Below are positions 1 through 5,077 of a DNA stretch of 5,077 nt, piece after piece. The DNA is taken from the NCBI GenBank assembly GCA_016866415.1, contig VGML01000165.1:1-5077 (forward strand). The letters run 5' to 3'. Origin of the DNA: Bacteroidota bacterium. GTDB lineage: Bacteria > Bacteroidota > Bacteroidia > Flavobacteriales_D > Crocinitomicaceae. The number at the start of each line of letters is the position of its first letter. Positions within the stretch are counted from its first letter, which is position 1. The notes under the pieces were generated by a model. That model was not told where the DNA came from and did not search any database. It saw nothing but the letters and a program-made list of their open reading frames with translations. Both the position numbers and the translations under genes were made by a program.

Positions 1-534
1 CAAGGACCCAAAGGAATCGGATTTTTATATGTTAATAAGAAAACGAGAGTAGGTTCTTTTATTCATGGTGGTTCACAAGAACGAGGTTTGAGAGGCGGAA
101 CTGAAAATATCTATGGAATTGTTGGTTTGGCAAAAGCGGTTGAATTGGCTTACGAAGATGTTGAAGGACACCAAAAATATGTTCAATCATTGAAATCATA
201 TATGATTGAAAAACTGAGTGAACTTTTCCATGATGTTGATTTTCATGGAGAAATTGATCCAGATAAATCGCTTTATACGGTATTGAATGTTTCTTTGCCC
301 AAAACGGATAAAGCTGCAATGCTGTTATTTACATTGGATTTGAAAGGTGTAGCTGTGAGTGGGGGAAGCGCTTGTAGTTCAGGTGCAACCAAAGGCTCAC
401 ATGTGTTGGAAGGAATTAAAGCAGATATGACACGACCGAATGTGCGTTTTTCATTTTCCAGATATACGACAAAAGAGGAAATAGATTTTGCATTGGAGCA
501 AGTTAAATCTGCTTTTGAACTTAATTTAGTTTAG
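1..534 (+). CDS. Cysteine desulfurase, class I (IscS/NifS-like), 5'-truncated by window edge
   Basis: The open frame runs from base 1 to a TAG at 532-534 and gives the last 177 residues of a protein that is usually about 380-400 long; the start lies upstream of the window. The family is a PLP-dependent enzyme that removes sulfur from L-cysteine, giving alanine and an enzyme-bound persulfide for Fe-S cluster assembly or tRNA thiolation. The fragment opens with QGPKGIGFLYV, the stretch that follows the PLP-lysine in the family motif HKxxGPKG, so the Schiff-base lysine should lie about two codons upstream. GGSQERGLRGGTEN (residues 23-36) is the conserved substrate/PLP-region motif. The catalytic cysteine is residue 125 (codon 373-375) in GGSACSSG, the class I form of the loop rather than the class II RxGHHCA form. 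RFSFSRYTTKEEID near the C-terminus is also typical. The glycosyltransferase gene starts 4 nt downstream, so the two are probably cotranscribed. The family call is firm; which sulfur pathway it feeds is not visible. Confidence 0.95.
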   Translation, partial: QGPKGIGFLYVNKKTRVGSFIHGGSQERGLRGGTENIYGIVGLAKAVELAYEDVEGHQKYVQSLKSYMIEKLSELFHDVDFHGEIDPDKSLYTVLNVSLPKTDKAAMLLFTLDLKGVAVSGGSACSSGATKGSHVLEGIKADMTRPNVRFSFSRYTTKEEIDFALEQVKSAFELNLV

Positions 535-538
535 TTCG

Positions 539-1708
539 ATGGATCGAAAATTCAAAGTTCTGAACATCTGTTCATGGTATCCGAATGAATTTAAACCGAC
601 ACTAGGAAATTTCGTTCAAAAACATGCAGAAGCAATTTCACTTTATAATGAAGTTGTAACATTATCAATTTTTCCTGATGAAACGTCGAATGAACATAGA
701 GTAGTATTAAATACCAGAAATCAACTTGAAGAGGTAATTATTTATTACCCCAAGAAAACTACTGGTTTTCCACTGAACAAAATCCTAAATTTTATGGCTC
801 ATCGCAAAGCTTTTAAACTTGGGTTCAATATTGTAAAAGAAAAAATTGGATTTCCTGAAATCGTTCATTTGAATATTGTTTATCCTTTGGGAATTTGGGC
901 ATATTGGTTGAAAAAAAGATATGGAATACCTTTTATAGTTACTGAAAATTCGAGCGGATTTCACGTAAATAGTGATCACGCTTACCCTAAACCGATAATG
1001 AAACTTTGTCAATTGGTTTTACGAAATGCTGATTATCTTTTACCTGTAAGTAAAAACTTGAAGGAGAATTTGAAACAGTTGAGTCTTTCCAGCCAATTTG
1101 AAATTATTTCGAATGTCGTGGATGAAAATCTTTTTCTTTCAAAGGAAAGACAGAAGGAAGAAATTAAACGATTGATTCATATCTCAACAGGAGTAGATGA
1201 GATTAAAAATTTGTCGGGAATCCTTCGCGTGATGAATGAATTGAAAAATAATCAAGTTAAAGTAACATTGGATATCGTTAGTGATGGAGACATTGAATAT
1301 GCAAAACTCTTGGCCTCTGAATTAAATTTAATGAACTATGTTAATTTTCATTCAACTAAAACGACAAGTGAAGTTGCGGAAATGATTCAAAATGCAGATG
1401 CTTTATTGATGTTCAGTAATTACGAAAATTTCCCATGTGTTATTGCTGAAGCAATGATGTGCGGAAAACCAGTAATATCCTCTAACGTAAATGGTATTCC
1501 AGAACACGTGCATCATTTTAATGGTATGTTGGTTAATCCTAGGGACGAAAAGGCTTTGGAATCTGCAATATTAAGTTTTGTTAGAAATGAAGTGAATTTC
1601 AATTCGGAGGAAATTCGAGAATATGCGATGGATAATTTTAGCTATTCAGAAGTAGGAAGGAAATTTACTGAGATTTACGCGAAAGTTTTGGGTTCAATCA
1701 AAGGATAA
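539..1708 (+). CDS. GT4-type (GT-B fold) glycosyltransferase
   Basis: This complete 389-residue protein has the length expected of family 4 glycosyltransferases, which transfer a sugar from a nucleotide donor to lipid-linked or polysaccharide acceptors on the cytoplasmic side of the inner membrane. The N-terminal acceptor domain (about residues 5-190) carries PTLGNFVQKHAEAIS (20-34), typical of the first GT-B loop. The linker has SNVVDENLF (191-199), the usual entry to the C-terminal donor domain. That domain (about 210-385) has HIST...KN..GILRV (214-231), with Lys223 as the likely donor-phosphate contact, and an EX7E motif, Glu296 to Glu304, in ENFPCVIAE followed by AMMCGKPVIS. No membrane segment is evident. 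The ATG at 539 lies 4 nt after the cysteine desulfurase stop, with no Shine-Dalgarno sequence, as is common in Bacteroidota; expression probably depends on the upstream gene. Donor sugar and acceptor cannot be predicted. A role in exopolysaccharide, LPS or protein glycosylation is possible. Confidence 0.93.
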   Translation: MDRKFKVLNICSWYPNEFKPTLGNFVQKHAEAISLYNEVVTLSIFPDETSNEHRVVLNTRNQLEEVIIYYPKKTTGFPLNKILNFMAHRKAFKLGFNIVKEKIGFPEIVHLNIVYPLGIWAYWLKKRYGIPFIVTENSSGFHVNSDHAYPKPIMKLCQLVLRNADYLLPVSKNLKENLKQLSLSSQFEIISNVVDENLFLSKERQKEEIKRLIHISTGVDEIKNLSGILRVMNELKNNQVKVTLDIVSDGDIEYAKLLASELNLMNYVNFHSTKTTSEVAEMIQNADALLMFSNYENFPCVIAEAMMCGKPVISSNVNGIPEHVHHFNGMLVNPRDEKALESAILSFVRNEVNFNSEEIREYAMDNFSYSEVGRKFTEIYAKVLGSIKG

Positions 1709-1729
1709 AAAGCTAAATCAACACTTAAT

Positions 1730-2215
1730 TTATTTAAATGTAAATTTTCGTTGCATAATGTAACTCCAAACTACGATTATGCAAGTAGCCATAATATTTG
1801 CTATGGATGGAAATATGGATAGGGTTTCAATGAATAATTTAAGTAGTATCCAACTCAGCGTATAAGAAATCAAAGCACTTAATCCATATCTAAACAACTG
1901 AATATTTGCTTTTAATTCACTTTTTGTAAAAACCACGTAACGATTTAACAAAAAACCTATTGAGAATGAAAAACAAAATGTGGTGAAAGAGCTTAAGGTA
2001 TATGCTGAAATCGCAACGTGTTTATCGTTGAGCCAATTTATATAAAAGTGCGATGTTTCTTTTAAAAATACAAACTGATAAAAAACGAAAAATAAAATCC
2101 AACTTGAAACTAAATTTGCTCCGCCACATGCAGCATAATAATAAGTTTCTTTCGGTATGAATCGTTTTACCAAAGGATAGAAGAAGTCCAAAGTTGTTGT
2201 AATTATTTTACGCAT
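1730..2215 (-). CDS. GtrA-like four-helix membrane protein
   Basis: This 161-residue protein is predicted to sit in the inner membrane. It has four hydrophobic segments at about residues 25-50, 68-90, 105-130 and 135-153, the layout of the GtrA/DPMS family. Two family hallmarks are visible: NRYVVF (91-96) just after the second segment and QRKFTF (155-160) at the extreme C-terminus. Family members act with glycosyltransferases, for example in moving undecaprenyl-phosphate-linked sugars across the membrane (the GtrA of O-antigen glucosylation), or occur as domains on dolichol-phosphate-mannose-synthase-like enzymes. The specific substrate here is unknown, and no GtrB-type partner lies in the window. 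The gene is last in the gldB-gldC-DUF2797 unit: its ATG (2213-2215) overlaps the end of the DUF2797 gene by 8 nt, so its translation is probably coupled. It converges on the GT4 gene with 21 nt between the stops. A functional link with that GT4 enzyme is possible but unproven. Confidence 0.88.
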   Translation of the reverse strand: MRKIITTTLDFFYPLVKRFIPKETYYYAACGGANLVSSWILFFVFYQFVFLKETSHFYINWLNDKHVAISAYTLSSFTTFCFSFSIGFLLNRYVVFTKSELKANIQLFRYGLSALISYTLSWILLKLFIETLSIFPSIANIMATCIIVVWSYIMQRKFTFK

Positions 2216-2999
2216 CCCATTCTATTTCATATCCCGTTTGACGTCGAATATTTATCACATTTTGGTCGTCAAAAATTAAATATTGACCTCTTATTCCTGT
2301 TAAAGTTCCTGAGATTTGAGGAGTTTTTTCAAAAGACAACGAGTTTACTTTTTGCGGATAAGATAAGACCGGATAATGAAACTCCGAAATTTCCTCGTCG
2401 TCAGTTAGAAATTCCAACATATCTGAAGGTAATATTTCTTCAATTCTCCATTTTTCTTCGATAAGATCTATTGATTCGTCATTTATATTTCTGAGCATGT
2501 TTTGCCAATTCGTCTTGTCTGCAAAAACGGATTTGAGTGCAACTTCAATCAATCCTGCTTGATAACGATTTGGTGTTTCCGCAAGAATAATGGCTTTCTT
2601 TGCTCCTTGATCAATCCATCTTGTTGGAATTTGTGTAATTCGAGTAACTCCGACTTTTACAATGTCTGTAGCTGCCAAATAAACGAAATGCGGTTGATTG
2701 TGATTTCTCTCCTCATATTCCAAATCACGACCTTTACCCAAATGTGCCTCACAAAGTTCAGGATGCAAAATACAGGGGCTTGCCTCAGGCGCAGAAATAA
2801 AACAAGCATAACAAAAGCCTTCGCCGAAGGATTTCTTGGTTGTCTTGGAGCATTTACGACATACGATGACACCAGTCCAATTAAGTTGAATGCGCTTTCC
2901 CAAATAATCATTCAATTGAATTTTTGAATCAGATAATTCGAATGCGTATTGAACTACATCCAAAACTTCAGTTGACATTTTACTTAATACGAATTTCAT
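2208..2999 (-). CDS. DUF2797 family protein with Cys/His zinc-knuckle-like region and GIY-YIG-like core
   Basis: This 263-residue protein is recognised as the uncharacterised DUF2797 family by its overall pattern. Seen directly: a Cys/His-rich N-terminal part with C47-x2-C50, C63-x2-C66, C76-x2-H79 and C83-x2-H86, eight ligand-like residues in four evenly built pairs that could hold two zinc ions. Next comes HFVYLA...VKVGVTR (104-120), then RWIDQGA (127-133) and Glu152, an order resembling the Y / (Y/K)-(I/V)-G / Arg / Glu layout of GIY-YIG and T5orf172-type domains. The C-terminal part has GIRGQYLIF and INIRRQTGYEI (about 235-260), also typical of the family. No signal peptide or membrane segment is evident, so it is probably cytoplasmic. 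The ATG at 2997-2999 overlaps the gldC stop in an ATGA arrangement, which supports this start; Met8 is an alternative. Function is unknown. Nucleic-acid binding or cleavage is an inference from the motif layout only. Confidence 0.85.
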   Translation of the reverse strand: MKFVLSKMSTEVLDVVQYAFELSDSKIQLNDYLGKRIQLNWTGVIVCRKCSKTTKKSFGEGFCYACFISAPEASPCILHPELCEAHLGKGRDLEYEERNHNQPHFVYLAATDIVKVGVTRITQIPTRWIDQGAKKAIILAETPNRYQAGLIEVALKSVFADKTNWQNMLRNINDESIDLIEEKWRIEEILPSDMLEFLTDDEEISEFHYPVLSYPQKVNSLSFEKTPQISGTLTGIRGQYLIFDDQNVINIRRQTGYEIEWDA

Positions 3000-3343
3000 T
3001 TTTCTGGAAGGATATCCATTTTGGACGCAAAGTGATAACAGTAATCTCTTAAATCTTCAGAAATAAGATGCTCACCTGTTGCTTTTTCGAACGTGTCGGC
3101 CATGGTCAGAAGTGTCTGATGAAAAAATTGTTTCATTTCCTCCACAGTCATATCCTTTGTCCACAAATCGATTTTCATCGTGTTTTTTTCAGTTGGATCC
3201 CAAATGGATAACATAAACGCATTTGCAGGTGACTGGGAAATACCACCATTACTGGCGCTCCATTTCATCTTAAGGGGTAAATTATTTGAATTTAACCCAA
3301 CTTCAATGCTTATTTCTGATTTTTTAGATATTATTTCGTCCAT
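2996..3343 (-). CDS. gldC: Gliding motility protein GldC
   Basis: This 115-residue protein matches GldC in length and sequence. Landmarks are SEISIEVGL (9-17), W28 to GGI (33-35), FMLSIWDP (43-50), KIDLWTKDMTVEEMKQFF (57-74), HQTLLTMADTF (75-85) and a C-terminal DLRDYCYHFA (98-107). It has no signal peptide or hydrophobic segment and is expected to be soluble and cytoplasmic. In Flavobacterium johnsoniae, gldC lies next to gldB and its loss weakens gliding rather than abolishing it; its biochemical role is not established. Here the ATG (3341-3343) lies 1 nt after the gldB stop, and its TGA (2996-2998) overlaps the DUF2797 start as ATGA, so it is translated within a tightly packed operon. The family is widespread in Bacteroidota, including non-gliding members, so the gene alone does not show motility. 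Confidence 0.93.
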   Translation of the reverse strand: MDEIISKKSEISIEVGLNSNNLPLKMKWSASNGGISQSPANAFMLSIWDPTEKNTMKIDLWTKDMTVEEMKQFFHQTLLTMADTFEKATGEHLISEDLRDYCYHFASKMDILPEK

Positions 3344-3344
3344 A

Positions 3345-4355
3345 TTAATCTAACTTATATTTTTGAAGAATTTCATTGTAAGGGGTTTTGATTAATTTTT
3401 GAAGTGAAATTTCTTTTTCGTTCATGTAATTCGATACAATTTCATAACCTATGTATTGACCAATTCGGTCCGGACTTTCCTCAGGGAGTCCAACGGTGTA
3501 AGGTCCTTCTCTGAGAAAATTCGTCCGTGTTTCTTCATCGATTTTGAATAAAACCTCATTGTCAACAAAATACTTCCAAATTGATTTTTTAGAATTATAA
3601 GCCCAATCAAACTGTTTTTGATTATACCTTAAAATCTGGCGCTCTTCCAATTCAGGAAGACAAACTCGCGAAATGAAAAGTATTTTCCCCCATCGTATCA
3701 TTTCACTTGCATAGTTTTCTGTAGTTTCCTCCAAATAATTTGTCATTAACCATGCAACCAAAACATCTCGTTCAAGATATTCTGGACGCATACTTTCTTT
3801 TATCCATTCATAAAATTCTTGGCTAGGGAGCTGTTTTATCAAGTCATTTTGGGGTCCAAGATAGCGTTCAATTCCAATTGCTATTTCTTTATCTGTTGAA
3901 AAAACACTGGATGAAAAGGATGAATTGATTTGATAAATAGATTCAGGTGTTTTCCTAGAAGGGAAAAATGTTTTAAGGCGTTTGAATCCATCTATTATGG
4001 TTTTTTTTCTTACATCATTTAGGATTTTTTCTTTTGAAATGGATTTTTCTAAATCTTGGATGTAATCATTTTTAAAAAATCGATTTTTTCCGTTGTAAAA
4101 TGCTGTATCATCATTTATATTGATGTGCAAACAGTACCCGAGATTATAATCTAAAACGTCAGACTTCTTTTTTTTAAATTCAGATCGAATCTTGACTAAT
4201 TCATTTTGGTCAGCATTGTTAAGAATTGAATCAAGCTTGATGAACTGTAAGTTTAGTTTCGTATTTGAAATATCAATATCAAATCGATCATTTCCACAAC
4301 TCGTAAAAATCAAAGTAATGGAAATATATAAAAATAGATGTAACTTTAAATCCAC
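3345..4355 (-). CDS. gldB: Gliding motility lipoprotein GldB
   Basis: This 336-residue lipoprotein is first in the - strand operon. It starts with a short type II signal peptide: Lys4, a hydrophobic run at 5-17 and a lipobox ending FTSC, with lipidation expected at Cys20, so the mature protein is membrane-anchored and periplasm-facing. GldB-type landmarks include FFPSRKTPESIY (130-141), ERYLGPQND (163-171), SMRPEY (188-193), REGPYTVGLPEESPDRIGQYIGYEIVSNYM (282-311, as spaced motifs GLPEESPDRIG and YIGYEIVSNYM) and a final LIKTPYNEILQKYK. The length suits the family. In Flavobacterium johnsoniae GldB is required for gliding. The start is GTG at 4353-4355: the in-frame stop TAA at 4380-4382 lies just upstream, and no in-frame ATG occurs before the lipobox. 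gldC follows after 1 nt. The coding strand contains two A8 runs (4001-4008 and 4168-4175), but the frame is intact. Confidence 0.93.
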   Translation of the reverse strand: MDLKLHLFLYISITLIFTSCGNDRFDIDISNTKLNLQFIKLDSILNNADQNELVKIRSEFKKKKSDVLDYNLGYCLHININDDTAFYNGKNRFFKNDYIQDLEKSISKEKILNDVRKKTIIDGFKRLKTFFPSRKTPESIYQINSSFSSSVFSTDKEIAIGIERYLGPQNDLIKQLPSQEFYEWIKESMRPEYLERDVLVAWLMTNYLEETTENYASEMIRWGKILFISRVCLPELEERQILRYNQKQFDWAYNSKKSIWKYFVDNEVLFKIDEETRTNFLREGPYTVGLPEESPDRIGQYIGYEIVSNYMNEKEISLQKLIKTPYNEILQKYKLD

Positions 4356-4364
4356 GAAAATTCT

Positions 4365-4372
4365 TATTTTTG
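4365..4372 (+). promoter_or_regulatory. Candidate -7 element (TATTTTTG) for the beta-barrel gene
   Basis: TATTTTTG matches the TAnnTTTG -7 consensus described for Bacteroidota primary-sigma promoters. It ends 29 nt before the ATG at 4402, giving a plausible leader of about 22-26 nt. No clear TTG -33 element lies at the expected distance upstream (only TTTA near 4345), and the DNA is very AT-rich, so a chance match is possible. Confidence 0.35.
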
Positions 4373-4374
4373 AC

Positions 4375-4382
4375 CAAAATTA
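4375..4382 (-). promoter_or_regulatory. Candidate -7 element (TAATTTTG) for the gldB operon
   Basis: Read on the - strand, TAATTTTG fits TAnnTTTG. It ends 19 nt before the GTG start of gldB at 4355, implying a short leader of about 12-15 nt. No TTG-like -33 element is visible at the usual spacing, which lowers confidence. It faces the + strand element two bases away, so the two would compete for polymerase. Confidence 0.35.
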
Positions 4383-4401
4383 AGAATATAAAATAAGAAA
4401 C

Positions 4402-5077
4402 ATGAGAACTGGAAAAATGAAATTTTGGACTTTTGCATTGTTTGCACTAATTGGATTAACCTCAACCTGGGGACAAGGTATCGCTGACAAGAAAACACAA
4501 GCAGGTCTGACTGGTACTTTTGGAATGAATGTTTTGAGAATGGGCACAAATAAAATGAATTCGAATGGAATTGGATCCGACTTGGGAATAGGAATTATGA
4601 TACATTCTTCATTTAAAAATTCTAAAAATCTAGGGCTAGCCTACGGATTGGAATTTGAGTTTGGCTCATTTAAATTCAGTCCTGCGAATCTAACTTATTA
4701 TGATTATAATGACAAAGAGATTTTAAGTGATAAGAACTCTGGAGATTTAACTGGATCATTTCAGCTTCAAGAGAGAACGCAAAAACCGGTTTATGTAACC
4801 ATTCCTTTGATGTTTTTGTTTAAAACAGATTTTATAGGTGATTTTAGATATTTTGGAAAATTTGGTGTTCGGAACAATTTTTTGGTTTCAAATAAAATGA
4901 ATGATTCAGGAATTGATATGTCGACAGGTCAGTCAGTAGATTTTTTAAATATGAAATCCAGCGGTGAAACATTTTTTTATAATGGTTCCGTTGGTTTAAC
5001 GGCCGGTGCAGAGTGGAACTTTGTCGGCTCTACTGTTCTTGTTGCTGAGGCAGGTTATTTTTATGGAATTACTCCTT
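4402..5077 (+). CDS. Outer-membrane beta-barrel protein (PorT/OMP_b-brl-like), 3'-truncated by window edge
   Basis: The frame from the ATG at 4402 stays open to the window end, giving 225 residues with no stop; the C-terminus lies outside. A Sec signal peptide is clear: basic Arg2, Lys5 and Lys7, a hydrophobic core at 8-20 (FWTFALFALIGLT), and a probable cleavage near WGQG (23-26). The mature part alternates short hydrophobic strands rich in Gly and aromatics with polar loops: SDLGIGIMI, LGLAYGLEFEFGSF, PVYVTIPLMFLFKT, FRYFGKFGVRNNFLV and GSVGLTAGAEWNF. This pattern, with the YVTIPLxxxxKT strand, fits the roughly 8-stranded PorT-type outer-membrane barrels common in Bacteroidota. The exact subfamily is not resolved, and orthology to PorT of the type IX secretion system is not claimed. 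Met6 (ATG at 4417, preceded by GGAAAA) is an equally credible start and gives a more usual signal peptide beginning MKFWTF. The gene diverges from gldB across 46 nt. Confidence 0.82.
   Translation, partial: MRTGKMKFWTFALFALIGLTSTWGQGIADKKTQAGLTGTFGMNVLRMGTNKMNSNGIGSDLGIGIMIHSSFKNSKNLGLAYGLEFEFGSFKFSPANLTYYDYNDKEILSDKNSGDLTGSFQLQERTQKPVYVTIPLMFLFKTDFIGDFRYFGKFGVRNNFLVSNKMNDSGIDMSTGQSVDFLNMKSSGETFFYNGSVGLTAGAEWNFVGSTVLVAEAGYFYGITP

Noticed and set aside
59..319. Open frame of 86 codons on the - strand inside the cysteine desulfurase gene
   Set aside because: It lies wholly opposite a strongly conserved coding frame and its translation resembles no known family; it is an antisense shadow.
785..1012. 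Open frame of 75 codons on the - strand inside the glycosyltransferase gene
   Set aside because: It is antisense to the acceptor domain of a well-supported GT4 protein.
1727..1746. Inverted repeat AATTTA / TAAATT with an 8-nt loop at the convergent gene junction, considered as a bidirectional terminator
   Set aside because: The six-pair stem is all A/T and too weak, and most of it lies within the GtrA coding region; it is expected by chance in AT-rich DNA.
2502..2927. Open frames on both strands (+ 2502-2927 and - 2657-2911) inside the DUF2797 gene
   Set aside because: The DUF2797 frame carries conserved motifs throughout this stretch and is coupled to gldC; the other frames have no recognisable features.
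4001..4175. Two A8 runs in gldB (4001-4008 and 4168-4175 on the coding strand) as possible phase-variation or slippage sites
   Set aside because: They encode Lys-rich stretches, the frame is intact, and such runs are common in AT-rich genomes; nothing else suggests phase variation.
4192..4383. Open frame of 63 codons on the + strand opposite the start of gldB
   Set aside because: It is antisense to the gldB signal peptide and N-terminal region, with no independent support.
4364..4549. Open frame of 61 codons on the - strand across the gldB upstream region and the start of the beta-barrel gene
   Set aside because: It overlaps the clear signal-peptide coding region of the divergent gene and has no family resemblance.

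Overview
The window is AT-rich and densely coding. It has A-rich start regions without clear Shine-Dalgarno sequences, TAnnTTTG-type promoter elements, and genes for the gliding-associated proteins GldB and GldC. Together these point to a member of the Bacteroidota, most likely Flavobacteriales; a finer placement is not justified from the sequence. No RNA genes, mobile elements, CRISPR arrays or long repeats were seen.

Layout. Positions 1-1708 (+ strand) hold the 3' end of a class I (IscS/NifS-type) cysteine desulfurase gene, followed after 4 nt by a complete GT4-type glycosyltransferase gene. This pair converges, across only 21 nt, on a four-gene unit on the - strand (4355 down to 1730). In order of transcription the unit reads gldB (lipoprotein), gldC (small soluble protein), a DUF2797 protein (zinc-knuckle-like region followed by a GIY-YIG-like core), and a GtrA-like four-helix membrane protein. 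Spacings are 1 nt, a 4-nt ATGA overlap and an 8-nt overlap, so this is almost certainly one operon with translational coupling. Divergent from gldB across 46 nt is the 5' part of an exported outer-membrane beta-barrel protein gene (4402 to the window end), which is open at the 3' edge.

How the genes may work together. GldB and GldC are known from Flavobacterium gliding motility, but they are widespread in the phylum and do not prove that this organism glides. The operon joins them to a protein of unknown function (DUF2797) and to a GtrA-like protein, a family linked to flipping or modification of lipid-linked sugars. With the nearby GT4 enzyme and the beta-barrel protein, the region has a cell-envelope and surface-glycan flavour. 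This is inference from context, not a demonstrated pathway.

The points most worth a second look are the DUF2797 protein embedded in the gld operon, and an 18-bp near-palindrome in the gldB/beta-barrel intergenic region that is made of two face-to-face TAnnTTTG elements. I see no evidence for a wholly new defence or mobile system here.
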